DNA from: JALYNX01 sp963724825
Lineage (GTDB): Bacteria > Actinomycetota > Acidimicrobiia > Spongiisociales > ZC4RG35
Length of the DNA stretch: 64,000 bases
NCBI GenBank assembly: GCA_963724825.1
Contig: CAVRWT010000008.1
Span: 1-64,000, forward strand
Direction of reading: 5' to 3'
The position numbers were made by a program, and so were the translations under genes. Numbering within the stretch: the first letter of the stretch is position 1; each line of letters begins with the position of its first letter. The notes under the pieces are model-generated. The model was given only the letters and a program-made list of their open reading frames with translations, searched no databases and was not told the origin of the DNA. Shown here piece by piece: positions 1-8,868 of this stretch.

Positions 1-2
1 TC

Positions 3-191
3 GCCCCGCTCTGGGATGCGACCGGTCTCGTTACCGGCTCTGGCGGTGTCGCCGCCCACCTCTTCGAGTCGGCCCGCGCTCTGGGAGTCCCGGCGGTGAG
101 TGGAGTCGAGCTTCCCCCCGGTCGCGGCCTCGCCGCGGTTGATGGTCACAGCGGAGTGGTCTCGTGGTTGGATAGGGGGCGTGGTGATTGA
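3..191 (+). CDS. C-terminal end of a PEP-utilising enzyme (mobile phosphohistidine domain), 5' cut by window
   Basis: The reading frame is open from the window edge and stops with TGA at 189-191, giving about 62 residues. The segment GGVAAHLFESARALGVPAV followed by AAVDGHSGVV matches the end of the swivelling PEP-utilising domain found in PEP synthase-like and pyruvate-phosphate-dikinase-like enzymes, in which a histidine after a GG pair carries the phosphate. The His in GGVAAH is therefore the likely phospho-acceptor (family knowledge plus inference). The substrate cannot be told from this piece. The stop overlaps the GTG start of the next gene, so the two were probably one operon. Dehydrogenase neighbours suggest catabolism of a small organic acid or sugar, but this is only a guess. 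Confidence 0.6.
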   Translation, partial: APLWDATGLVTGSGGVAAHLFESARALGVPAVSGVELPPGRGLAAVDGHSGVVSWLDRGRGD

Positions 192-567
192 ACGGGTTGG
201 CATCATCGGCCTCGGGTTGATGGGCTCGGGCATGGCCAACAACCTGATTCGTGGCGGCCATCAGCCCATCGGATTCGACGTCGACCCCCAACGCATCGCC
301 GCCGACGGTGTCGGTTCCTCCAAGATCATCGAGATCCGCGGGCCGATGATCGTCAATGACGACTACACCCCGTCGGCGCGACCCGATTTGATGGTGAAGG
401 ACTCGGCGATCATCAAGGAATTCGCCGCCGGGTCGGGGGCGGTCACCCCACTTCTCGACGCCGCGATCCCGGTTTACGTCGCGGCCAGCGAGTCGGGACA
501 GGGTGGGTTGGACGCTGCGGCCCTGTACCTCTATCTCCAGCAACTGGCGGGGGAGTCCCGGGAGTGA
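181..567 (+). pseudogene. 3-hydroxyisobutyrate/6-phosphogluconate dehydrogenase-family gene with a large in-frame internal deletion
   Basis: Start is GTG at 181 or 184, overlapping the previous stop. The first ~40 residues carry the NAD-binding motif GLGLMGSGMANNL and the DVDP strand end. The frame then jumps straight into the C-terminal family signature (KIIEIRGPMI... and LMVKDSAIIKE). Family members are about 290-300 residues; this product would be about 128, so roughly 170 central residues, including most of the Rossmann fold and the catalytic lysine helix, are missing. The remaining frame is intact and ends in GTGA overlapping the next gene's GTG start, so operon coupling survives. It should have no dehydrogenase activity. 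A deletion created during assembly is the alternative to genuine decay. Confidence 0.8.
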
Positions 568-1562
568 GGGCAGTCAGGGTGCTCGCGCCACGGAAGATCG
601 AGATCGCCGACATTCCCCAGCCCGTCGCAGGCGAGGGTGTATTGGTTCGTTCCGATCACGTCGGAATTTGTGGGACCGATGTGAAGATCTTCGAAGGGGC
701 GATTCCCGTCGACTACCCGCGGGTGATGGGACACGAGATGGTGGGCGAGGTGGTCACCGCCCCCTCCGGTAGCGACTTCCGCCCCGGGGACCGGGTGTTG
801 GTCGACCCCGTCGTGGCTTGTGGGACTTGTGATCTGTGTCGCAGCGGGAGATTCAACATCTGTCGCTACGGAGGGCTGCTCGGTCGCGACGTCGATGGGG
901 TGTTCACGGAGCTGGTGTCGGTCCCGGCGGATCGCCTGGTCCCGGTCCCCGAGTCGATCTCGACGACGGCGTCGGGGCTTCTCCAAGTCCTCGGCACCTG
1001 CATCCACGCGGTGAAGGCGATGACTACCTCTCCCGGGCAAGTCGCCGCGGTGATCGGCCTCGGGGTGGCCGGCCAGCTCATCTCCCAGTTGCTGACCCTC
1101 CAAGGGCTCACTGTGATCGGCGCCACCAGGTCAGAGTGGAAGCGTCAGGTCGCCTTGAGCTGTGGGGTTGCATATGCCGTCGCGCCGGAAGAACTCGAAG
1201 AGACGGCGCGTGGAGTTGGGGACGGCTTCGGTCCGGATCTCGTCGTGGAGGCTGTGGGCAAGGAAGCGACACTTGCACGGTCCATCGAACTGGTTCGGAT
1301 CGGCGGCGAGCTACTCGTGTTTGGGACCCTCACCTCGGGCAGCGGAGGGCTTCCCTACTACCTGCTGTATCACAAGGAGCTGACGGTGCGGAACCCGCGT
1401 GCGGCCGTCACCTCCGACTACGCCGACGGGGTGGAGCTAGCCGCATCCGGGGCGCTGCGACTCGAGGAGTTGGTTACCCACGTTCTTCCCCTCGACAAGT
1501 TTGGCACCGCCTTCGACCTGGTCGGCGATCCTTCCTCGCTGAAAGTGTTGATGAGGATCTGA
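564..1562 (+). CDS. Zinc-dependent medium-chain dehydrogenase (threonine/sorbitol dehydrogenase-like)
   Basis: This 332-residue cytosolic enzyme starts at GTG 564, overlapping the upstream stop. It is an NAD(P)-dependent alcohol dehydrogenase of the MDR superfamily that oxidises a hydroxyl next to another polar carbon. Catalytic-zinc residues are visible at Cys36 (GICGTD) and His57-Glu58 (GHE). The structural zinc lobe has four cysteines at 86, 89, 92 and 100. The Rossmann motif GLGVAG lies near residues 165-170. The family is clear and the substrate is not. Its position after a PEP-utilising enzyme and a hydroxyacid dehydrogenase remnant suggests a catabolic operon. It ends one base before the convergent amidohydrolase remnant. 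Confidence 0.85.
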   Translation: MRAVRVLAPRKIEIADIPQPVAGEGVLVRSDHVGICGTDVKIFEGAIPVDYPRVMGHEMVGEVVTAPSGSDFRPGDRVLVDPVVACGTCDLCRSGRFNICRYGGLLGRDVDGVFTELVSVPADRLVPVPESISTTASGLLQVLGTCIHAVKAMTTSPGQVAAVIGLGVAGQLISQLLTLQGLTVIGATRSEWKRQVALSCGVAYAVAPEELEETARGVGDGFGPDLVVEAVGKEATLARSIELVRIGGELLVFGTLTSGSGGLPYYLLYHKELTVRNPRAAVTSDYADGVELAASGALRLEELVTHVLPLDKFGTAFDLVGDPSSLKVLMRI

Positions 1563-1877
1563 CTACCCGATCTGGGGGTAGTCGGCGAAGAGGTCCATTT
1601 CGAAACCGACTCTCTCGGCGAGGTAGTCGCGGGATGCTTCGAGCATCCCCTGTACCCCCAACATCTTGACCCCAACCAGCGAGTGACCCCATTTCCGGAT
1701 CACTCCTGAGGCGATGACCGCTTTGACGTTGCTCACGTCTGCCCCCATCACGGCTGCCCCATAGGCGTTGCTCAAGGGGAGCAGGTTGGGGTCGTTGCAA
1801 TCGAGGATCACGATGTCGGCCTGCTTCCCCGGAGTGAGACTCCCGCACACCTCGTCGAGCCCGATGATGCGCGCTCC
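1563..1877 (-). pseudogene. Amidohydrolase (cytosine deaminase/chlorohydrolase type) C-terminal fragment
   Basis: About 104 residues survive, ending at a TAG complementary to 1563-1565. GARIIGLDEVCGSLTPGKQA followed by DIVILD is the classical C-terminal signature of metal-dependent amidohydrolases, where the chain re-enters the small beta domain after the barrel. The barrel with all metal-binding histidines is absent: the frame upstream of about 1880 has no family similarity and would run into the neighbouring serine hydrolase in the wrong frame. It is therefore a remnant, not a functional enzyme. The long open frame joining it to the serine hydrolase is accidental. Confidence 0.75.
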
Positions 1878-1993
1878 TGGCCGACGAATGAGTCGACTTC
1901 GCTTCGTATCCGTGCGGCTTGTCCCAGGCCGAGGTGCCCTCCCGACTCCAATGGATACGAAGCTCGTCCTCGGTGAGAAGACGGCTGGTGGAT

Positions 1994-4067
1994 CTAGGCC
2001 AGGCCCCACCCGATGAGGTGCCACACGGCGAGCTGGCCGACAACCATCAGTGCCGCAACAGCCAGCGCTGCGTACTCGCTCGTCACCAGTTTCGGCCACC
2101 AGCGTCTGAGCCATCCCACAACCACTAAAACCGCCATCAAGCCGCCCAGAACGGTCAAGGCCAGTGGCAGGTGCATCGCGAGTCGCTCGACCAGCGGCAG
2201 CTGGAGCCAGCCCAGGAAACCGGAGTCGACGAGTCCGGGCATCCACACAATCAGGGCTCAAGGTCATCAGCGTGACGAGGGCCAGGAACGTGGCGACCGT
2301 CGCCGAGACCCGCGGCCATAGCCGGGAGGCGGCCGGGATCGGGGTTGCGCCCGAGCGCGAGCGAGATCGGCCGAGGGCTCGAACTGCGGCGGCGATGAGC
2401 CAGGCGGCGGCCAGGACCGCGGCGGTCACAAGGATCGCCCACTGCCATGGTGCGAGACCACCGGTGAGGCGCACCATCCTGATGCTTCGCCATGTCGGGA
2501 CCGGACCCGAGAGGTCCAGCGTCTCACCATTCTCGGCGAGGAAGACACCGGGCGCGACCTCGACGAGACGAAATCGTTCGAGCGTCCCATCCTCGTTAGC
2601 CTCGAAGTAGGGAACACCGCCCTCCATCCAGAACCGGGCTGCAGGGGCGCTGGGGTCGATCACACCCCAAGAAGGCGCACCGTACGCTCCGACGGCAGGG
2701 GACCAACGCTCAGCCTCGTCACCGGTGGGATCGATGGCGGAGCTCTCGACCAGGTCTGCCAGATCCACCGGAGGCTGGAAGGAACTGCTCGGTTCCATGG
2801 CCGAGACACGATCCGGAAGGCCCAGCAGCCGGTCGTGGTACGGCCCGGGCGCTGCCACCAGGTCACCGAGGATCGACAGCGCCAGGTCGCCCTGCAAGTG
2901 GTGGTCCTGGGAGTTGGTGAGGACCGCGATCCCGATTCCCAACTGGGGGGCCCACCAGATGTCGGAGAGGAATCCGTAGCCACCGCCGCCATGGTTGAAG
3001 AGATCGGGTGCCTGCAGCCAGCGGTTCCAGCGATGCCGAGTGACGCCAAGTGCGTATCCCGCCGGCGCGCCGGCGTGCGGCGCTGGGACCACTCGCATCT
3101 CTTCCATCCAGTTTGCGTCGAGGACTGTCATACCGTCGATAGAGCCGTCGTTTAGCTGGAAGCGGAGAAAGCGGGCCAGGTCGGTGGCACTCGAGTACAT
3201 GCCACCTGCGGCCGTCATCGGCTCGAAGAGCGGTGGGGCAGGAAATGGATCTGCGTGGCCCACCGCCCGGTTGTCGGCCAAGCGAATCGCCGACCGATCG
3301 AAGGTGCTGCGGCTCATCCCTAGCGGGTCGAGCAGGGAGTCGCGCATGACTTCGGGGAAAGGCTTCCTTTCGATTGTTTCGAGGATGTAGCCGGCGACGT
3401 CGATTCCGAGATTCGAGTAGGCGTATCCGCCACCGACGGGGAAACGCAACCAGGTGTTGGAGATGCTGCCAACGTGTGCATCGAACTCGCCGGGGTCGAG
3501 TTCGTTGTTGTTGCCCACGGGCGCCTCCATGGTGAAGCCTGCCGTGTGGCTGAGGAGCGTCCGAAGTGTGATCTTCCGCTCCGGGTGCTCCTCGAAGGCG
3601 CTGTGAACGGTGAACTCGGGCAGGTAAGTCGTAATCGGCTCGTCGAGGCTCAGCTGGCCGTCCGCGACCGCCTGCATCACCGCGGTCGCGGTGAACAGCT
3701 TCGACATTGACTGGATGCTGAAGATCGTCTCGGGGGTGACCTCTGGGGAGTCCGGTCCATCGAGATGGCCGAATCCCTCGACCCACAACACCTGATCAGC
3801 GTCGACGAGGGCAACGGCAAGCCCGGGGATCCCCTGTTCCGCCATCATGTCTGGGATACGGGCCCGGTACTCCTCGATCGCCGCGGCCGCCGCATCCGCC
3901 CCAAGGATGTCTCCCTCCGAGCCCGACGCAGGCATCGAGCCTGCAATGGAGAACACCAGAGCCGCAGCGACGGCACCAATCCTGCATCTACGAAACAGGG
4001 GGCGTAATAGCGGAGACCCATGGCTTGTCCGTGCAATCTGGACAGGTGCTGTCGAGGAGGCAACCAT
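1994..4067 (-). CDS. Exported serine hydrolase (class C beta-lactamase/D-Ala-D-Ala peptidase fold) with C-terminal membrane helices; frameshifted
   Basis: The start chosen is ATG at 4067, preceded by GAGGT about 7 nt upstream. A basic segment and hydrophobic stretch near residues 28-48 form a signal sequence. Active-site elements are Ser120-x-x-Lys123 (SMSK), YSN in YAYSN, and the HGGGG loop. These define the serine beta-lactamase/esterase-peptidase family acting outside the membrane. After the catalytic domain come predicted transmembrane helices (AILVTAAVLAAAWLIAAA, then a second set). The frame changes near 2255: the upstream frame loses sense at LMTLSPDC, while another frame continues with WMPGLVDSG and two more membrane helices to a stop at 1994. 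A one-base indel, real or artefactual, separates them. The substrate is unknown. Confidence 0.75.
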
Positions 4068-4215
4068 CGGATACCTCAATCCGGAACCGATACGCCTCCA
4101 TGGTCGGATCCACTGCCCTGAATCGCCAGAGGCGAAGGTCATTACGTTGCGAAGACCTTCCAGATCTCGGGTTTCAGGTCCCTGAGATTCTTGATCTGGT
4201 TCCGGAGCTGATGCG

Positions 4216-4407
4216 CTACAGGATCGCCCAGCCAATCACTTTCGCCACGTAGCTCAGGTTGAAGTTGCGCGAGAACTCGAGCCGCACCTTGCCCAGCCCG
4301 CTGAAGTACAACTCGAGTTCGCTGTCTCGTCGAAGGTGCCCCGCCGTCTCGATGGAGAAGGCCTGAATCTTGCTGTGGGGCAGGGACGAGTAGTCGACCG
4401 CCCATGC
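4216..4407 (-). pseudogene. Bacterial PH-domain (YvbH/bPH_1-like) fragment
   Basis: About 63 residues resemble the second half of bacterial PH-domain proteins: DYSSLPHSKIQAFSIETAG, then DSELELYFSGLGKVRLEFSR. Family members are normally about 120-130 residues and begin with a region on defining and reading a local threshold. That first half is missing here, and the residues before AWAVDYSS look like noise. No plausible start codon with a ribosome site lies before the conserved part. It is read as a truncated gene, though a frame change further upstream hiding the N-terminus is possible. Confidence 0.6.
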
Positions 4408-4490
4408 GGGGCGCGATTGAGCAGGATTCGAGAAGCGTTCCCGCGACATCGCCCGTAGTGTCAGCGGCGAGACGCAAAGGAGATCAAAAG

Positions 4491-4937
4491 ATGACTACGA
4501 CGAAGAAGACTGCTTCAGACGGTTTCTCTGAGGCGGAACGTGCCGCAATGAAGGCCCGCGCTCAGGAGTTGAAGGCGCAGGGCCGCAGCGGCCTGAAGCA
4601 AGCCGACAACGAGCAGGCCGTGCTCGATGCGATCGCCGCCATGCCGATTGCCGATCGAGTGCTCGCCGAGCGCATCCACGCACTTGTGAGTGCCAATGCG
4701 CCGCAGCTCCTGTCCAGGACCTGGTACGGCTTCCCGGCCTACGCCAACTCGGACGGCAAGCTGATCTGCTTCTTCAAGGCGGCGTCGAAGTTCGATGGCC
4801 GCTATGCGATGCTGGGATTCGAAGACGCGGCCGCCCTCGACGACGGCCCGATGTGGCCGGTCGTGTTCGCCATCGTCGAATGGACTCCGGCAGTCGAGAA
4901 GAAGGTCGCGGCGCTCATCAAATCGGCAGTCGGCTGA
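4491..4937 (+). CDS. DUF1801/YdhG-like protein
   Basis: Encodes 148 residues from ATG 4491, with AAGGAGA 8-9 nt upstream, which decides the start over an upstream in-frame codon. The N-terminal third is a charged helix rich in Lys/Ala/Glu. The rest has the family pattern RTWYGFPAYAN..GKLICFFKAASKF and ends MWPVVFAIVEWTP. This matches the DUF1801/YdhG superfamily, whose fold resembles iron-chaperone frataxin-like proteins and whose function is unproven. It is predicted to be cytosolic. No operon partner is evident; the next gene starts 62 nt downstream. Confidence 0.75.
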   Translation: MTTTKKTASDGFSEAERAAMKARAQELKAQGRSGLKQADNEQAVLDAIAAMPIADRVLAERIHALVSANAPQLLSRTWYGFPAYANSDGKLICFFKAASKFDGRYAMLGFEDAAALDDGPMWPVVFAIVEWTPAVEKKVAALIKSAVG

Positions 4938-4998
4938 GCCTCGCCACCGGGCGGTGGCCGGCTCAAACCCCCGGAGATCGACGGAATACCCTGAGGTG

Positions 4999-5385
4999 AT
5001 GCCAGTCGCGAGAAGTCGGACGGCGCGGGCAGCTCGGAGACGCAAGCGTCGTATGGACCGGGTCGAGCACGACCTCAGGGCTACCCAGTGGACTGCCCTC
5101 AAAGCGGCCTGGGGTGGTTGCGCCTACTGCGGTGCCTCCGACAAGCCGCTGCAGCGCGATTGTGTGTTGGCGATCTCCCGCGGCGGCCGCTACACGCTCG
5201 ACAATGTCGTTCCGGCGTGTCGCTCCTGTAATGCCAGCAAGGGCAGTCAGGAAGTCACCACCTGGATGCGATCGAGACGACGTGACGAGGGCTCCTTCCT
5301 GCTGCGTCACCTCGAGATCTCGAGGGCTCTCGCCGCGCAGGACGTCGACGAGGTGGATGTCCCAACCGCTCCCGGACGGACATGA
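4999..5385 (+). CDS. HNH-endonuclease-like protein with His-to-Cys change in the core
   Basis: The 128-residue product starts at ATG 4999 (GTG 4996 is the alternative). A very basic N-terminus precedes the HNH zinc core: Cys41-x2-Cys44 (CAYC) and Cys74-x2-Cys77 (CRSC), with NVVPACRSCNASKG forming the classic second half. The position where the family has Asp-His reads Asp54-Cys55 (LQRDCVLAISRGG), so the usual general-base histidine is absent. Some actinobacterial relatives share this as far as I recall. Nuclease activity is therefore uncertain. The TGA stop overlaps the ATG of the next gene (ATGA), suggesting coupled translation with an unrelated oxidoreductase. Confidence 0.7.
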   Translation: MPVARSRTARAARRRKRRMDRVEHDLRATQWTALKAAWGGCAYCGASDKPLQRDCVLAISRGGRYTLDNVVPACRSCNASKGSQEVTTWMRSRRRDEGSFLLRHLEISRALAAQDVDEVDVPTAPGRT

Positions 5386-6341
5386 GGGCAGTCGTCTACG
5401 ACCGATACGGCGGTCCTGACGTTCTGCGGACCGAGGAGGTGCCAACGCCGACCCCGGGCCCGGGTCGGGTGCTGGTCGAAGTGATGGCGACGTCGCTAAA
5501 CCTCTCCGATTGGGAGTGTCTGCGGGGTACCCCGTTCTATGCCCGCATGGGAGGTTTGCGGTCTCCGGCTCGTCGGACACTCGGCTCTGACATCGCGGGT
5601 CGAGTGGAATCCGTCGGCCCCGACGTCACCCGGTTTCGCCCCGGCGACGAGGTCTACGGCGACAACCTGGCCCTGATGGGCGGGTTCGCCGAATACGCGC
5701 TCGCACCCGAAAAGGCCCTGGACCACAAGCCGCCGACCCTGAGCTTCGTCGAGGCCTCGACCATTCCGCAGGCAGGACCGATTGCACTTCAAGGAACTGC
5801 CGGGATCGGACCTGGGCAACGGATGCTGATCAACGGTGGGGGAGGCGGTTCGGGATCGTTCGCCATCCAGCTCGCCAAGCGCGCCGGTGCCGCCGTGATC
5901 GCTGTCGACAACGCGAGCAAGCTGGAACACATGCGGTCAATGGGCGCCGACGAGGTGATCGACTATCGCAGCCAGGACTGGACCAGGCTGGACCCATACG
6001 ACCAGGTGTTGGACCTCGTGGCTCACCGCTCGGTGTTTGCCTATCGGAGGGCATTGGCACCCGGCGGCCGCTATCGATGCGTTGGAGGCTCGGTGCCGGC
6101 GCTGCTCCGAGTGGTCACTGCCGGAGTCATCCTCGGTCGGCTCACCGGGCGTCGGATCGGGCTGCTCGCCGTCAAGTTGGGCCCGACCCACTTCCAGCCC
6201 ATGGCCGATCTCTGCGTTTCAGGGGACGTCCGGATCCACATCGACCACATCTTTGGCCTGGAAGAGGTCCCCCAGGCGCTGGCCCATGTCGGGGAGGGGC
6301 GCGCCCTGGGCAAGGTGGTGGTGGAGGTCAGGCCAACATGA
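5382..6341 (+). CDS. Quinone-oxidoreductase-like MDR family NAD(P)-dependent oxidoreductase
   Basis: A 319-residue cytosolic reductase of the zinc-free MDR branch. The N-terminus (MRAVVYDRYGGPDVLR) is typical, no zinc cysteine cluster is present, and the nucleotide-binding glycine loop GGGGGSGS sits at 152-159. The family reduces quinones or activated double bonds with NADPH. The start overlaps the HNH stop (ATGA). The stop overlaps the ATG of the following dehydrogenase at 6338, giving a three-gene coupled run. The physiological substrate is not deducible. Confidence 0.8.
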   Translation: MRAVVYDRYGGPDVLRTEEVPTPTPGPGRVLVEVMATSLNLSDWECLRGTPFYARMGGLRSPARRTLGSDIAGRVESVGPDVTRFRPGDEVYGDNLALMGGFAEYALAPEKALDHKPPTLSFVEASTIPQAGPIALQGTAGIGPGQRMLINGGGGGSGSFAIQLAKRAGAAVIAVDNASKLEHMRSMGADEVIDYRSQDWTRLDPYDQVLDLVAHRSVFAYRRALAPGGRYRCVGGSVPALLRVVTAGVILGRLTGRRIGLLAVKLGPTHFQPMADLCVSGDVRIHIDHIFGLEEVPQALAHVGEGRALGKVVVEVRPT

Positions 6342-7364
6342 GTAGGCGCCCTTCGGGCACAGTAGGCGAGATGCCCATCGACCGGACCCCGGCCGCCCGG
6401 CTTGTAGGCGTGAGACGTCTCGAGCAAGTGGAGGCTCCTGTGCCGGACCCGGAGCCAGGCGAGGTTCTGATCAGGGTCCTTGCTATGGGGCTCTGTGGCT
6501 CCGACGCTCACTGGTTCCTGGAGGGAGGAATAGGTGATGCCACTATTCCCCAGGGTGGTGTCATCCCCGGACACGAGTTCTGCGGGGTGATCGAGTCAGG
6601 GCCGCGCCAGGGGGAGAGAGTGGCGATCGATCCGGCCATTCCCTGCCTTGAATGTGAGGAGTGCGCCCGCGGCAAGCTCAACCTCTGTCTGCGGATGCGT
6701 TTCGCCGGACATGGGAACACCGATGGCGCTCTGCGCCGTCACCTGGTGTGGCCGGAACGATGCCTGGTGAGCCTCCCCGATTCCGTCCCTGATGAGCGAA
6801 GGGGCCCTCCTCGAGCCGTTGGGGATTGCCCTTCATGCCATCGATCTCGGTGACGTCGATGTGAGTGATGCGACCGGGGTAGTTGGATGCGGGCCCATCG
6901 GGCTGTTGGTGATCTCAGCTCTGCGCGCTCGAGGGGTCGAGACCATCCTGGCCGCTGAGCCCCTGGACCACAGACTGGCGGTTGCTCGAGAGCTCGGTGC
7001 GGAGCGGTGGTCGGATGACTCCGGCCTCGATGTGGTCTTCGACTGCGCCGGGACCGACGAGTCGCTCCACACGGCGTTGGAGGGGCTGGCACCGGGAGGT
7101 CGCGTGGTGCTGGTTGGCGTCCCCGATGGGGACCGCACCTCCTTTGTGTCCTCGCTCGCCAGACGCAAGGAGGCTTCGCTCCTGACATGCCGTCGAATGC
7201 TCCCCGACGACCTGGAACGCGCCGCTGCGCTGGCAGGAGCGGGAGAGGTGGATCTGGGAGCACTCATTACTCACCGTTTCCCCATGTCCTCGGCCGATTC
7301 CGCCTTTGAAACCCTGGTGGCGCGGACCGGGATCAAGGTCGTTGTGTTACCAGGTCACAGTTGA
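6338..7364 (+). CDS. Zinc-dependent medium-chain alcohol dehydrogenase; frameshifted
   Basis: The first part carries catalytic-zinc motifs GLCGSD and GHEF and a four-cysteine structural lobe (CLECEECARGKLNLC). The second part, in another frame, carries the Rossmann domain (VVGCGPIGLLV) and the C-terminus. The join lies near 6797: removing one C after GATGAG restores the family pattern DE-EGALLEPLG. One ~340-residue enzyme is therefore intended. Start candidates are ATG 6338, overlapping the upstream stop, and ATG 6371. The frame change is most simply a sequencing indel. The last 10 bases overlap the convergent gene at 7355. Confidence 0.75.
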
Positions 7365-8287
7365 GCCAGGTCGGCCTCCACTGCCTCCCACAGCCCGGTC
7401 AGGTTCGGGGAGACCGCGTCGGTTTGGCTCACCGCCTCCAACAATGAAAACCGGGACTCCGGCCTGTCCGACCATTCCCCGTCTTCGCCCAGCATCAGCG
7501 TCGTCTCCCCAATCCACGGACGACGTCCCGGAACCAGACCACCAGCCGTGAGACTCTTCCGGATCTCTTCGGATGCTTCATCGACCAGCGTCTGCGGAAG
7601 CGACCGTCCCCGGACGACCGCCCAACGGGCCAGGAACCGAAGACCACGCAACACGTCATACATGTAGAACCGGGGGAAACAGAGATCGAGCCACTCGGGG
7701 ACTGTGACCTCACCACTGGTGACCGACCGATACAGGCGGTGATCGATCAGGTATTCGGCGCCTCGATCGAGAAACTCCACCTCCTCGAAGTCGAAGTCCC
7801 GTCCGGTCGAGAAGAGCACGGCTTCCAAGGGGGGAAGAGTGGAGACGATCGAGCTCTTGGGTGTCGCCTTGGTATACGCCTCTTCGTCACAGTTCAGCCC
7901 GCCGTCGGGCAGCTGATACCTGAAGAACCAGGGCCGCATCCAGGGAAGCTCCTCATCGACTTCAATCTCGCACGCACTCAACACCTGATACATCGTCCCA
8001 ACCGCGCAATGGCACACCACATGCGTGCGGGTGTCGATTTCGGGAGGCAACAGGTCAAAGCGAAGAGGGAAGAAGGTCAGGTAGTGCGATCGGAAAGCGT
8101 CCACCATGGCGTCGACCGCACTCTTCGGGATGAGCTCGGCGAGCCCCATCTCCCAGAGCAGGGTCATGTGCCACCACGGCGAATCCCATTTCGGCCAGTA
8201 GGGGTCTTGCTGGATGCTGTCCTGGGCCAGAGGAGACGCGAGGTACTCCACTGATCGGCCGACTTCATCCTTGAAGTCAAAGCTCAA
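7355..8287 (-). CDS. Prenyltransferase/squalene-cyclase-like alpha-toroid protein, function unknown
   Basis: A 310-residue soluble protein without signal or membrane segment. It is helical and rich in aromatic residues. Repeats such as PWWHMTLLWEMGL and PWFFRYQLPDGGLNCDEEAY, followed by SSIVSTLPPLEAVL, recall the QW-like repeats of alpha/alpha-toroid proteins (prenyltransferase and squalene oxidase repeat). The catalytic DXDD of true cyclases is not seen, so it is probably a non-cyclase relative. The assignment rests on repeat style only. It is convergent with the dehydrogenase at 6338-7364, overlapping by 10 bases. Confidence 0.45.
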   Translation of the reverse strand: MSFDFKDEVGRSVEYLASPLAQDSIQQDPYWPKWDSPWWHMTLLWEMGLAELIPKSAVDAMVDAFRSHYLTFFPLRFDLLPPEIDTRTHVVCHCAVGTMYQVLSACEIEVDEELPWMRPWFFRYQLPDGGLNCDEEAYTKATPKSSIVSTLPPLEAVLFSTGRDFDFEEVEFLDRGAEYLIDHRLYRSVTSGEVTVPEWLDLCFPRFYMYDVLRGLRFLARWAVVRGRSLPQTLVDEASEEIRKSLTAGGLVPGRRPWIGETTLMLGEDGEWSDRPESRFSLLEAVSQTDAVSPNLTGLWEAVEADLAQL

Positions 8288-8456
8288 GACGCCTCAGTCT
8301 CTCTGGTACGGCCAAGATAGCGACCGGACAGCCCCGAATCTCAGCCTCGGAGTGGCGATCCTTCGCCCACCAGCCATCCGCGAGGCTTCGGACTCCCAGA
8401 GCTTCTTAGTCTTGCTTCCATCCTGAAAGTACGTACAACCCATTGGAGGTCATGAC

Positions 8457-8837
8457 GTGGCGGAAGAGACGGTCAATGTTCGTTACATGGTCCACGACGT
8501 GAATGCCGCGGTCGCCTTCTACACGAAGCATTTCGGCTTCGCTCTCCGCTCCGACATGGCTCCGGCCTTCGCTGACGTGGTGCGGGGAAATCTCCGTCTG
8601 CTGCTCAGCGGTCCAACTAGCTCTGCCGGGCGCCCCATGCCCGACGGATCAACTCCAAGCCCCGGAGGGTGGAACCGCATCCATTTCATCGTGGATGACA
8701 TCGAGGCTGAGGTTGAGCGCCTGCGCGCCGATGGGGTGCATTTCAGGAACGAGGTCATCAAGGGCCCGGGCGGGAAGCAGATCCTGCTCGAGGATCCGTC
8801 CGGAAACCCGATCGAGTTGTTCCAGCCTGCTGGCTGA
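8457..8837 (+). CDS. Glyoxalase/VOC-family protein
   Basis: The 126-residue product starts at GTG 8457 with GGAGG about 9 nt upstream. Two beta-alpha-beta-beta-beta modules are visible: VNVRYMVHDVNAAVAFYTKHFGF at the start, and IHFIVDDIEAEVERLRADGV in the second half, ending LLEDPSGNPIELFQP, a standard VOC ending. The superfamily includes glyoxalases, dioxygenases and resistance proteins that bind a metal or small ligand. The second module keeps His and Glu positions typical for metal binding. The substrate is unknown. The gene stands alone; the 170 nt before it shows no further ORF. Confidence 0.8.
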   Translation: MAEETVNVRYMVHDVNAAVAFYTKHFGFALRSDMAPAFADVVRGNLRLLLSGPTSSAGRPMPDGSTPSPGGWNRIHFIVDDIEAEVERLRADGVHFRNEVIKGPGGKQILLEDPSGNPIELFQPAG

Positions 8838-8868
8838 TCGCCGACCCCATCATCCGTCGGCCATGGCC

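Noticed and set aside
1563..4235. One 890-residue open frame joining amidohydrolase tail and serine hydrolase
   Set aside because: The junction region (~1880-2250) has no family similarity in that frame, and the serine hydrolase's own membrane helices continue in a different frame to 1994. The fusion is a frame accident.
4142..4477. 111-residue minus-strand ORF overlapping the PH-domain remnant
   Set aside because: The PH-domain signature is read in a different frame; this one is featureless.
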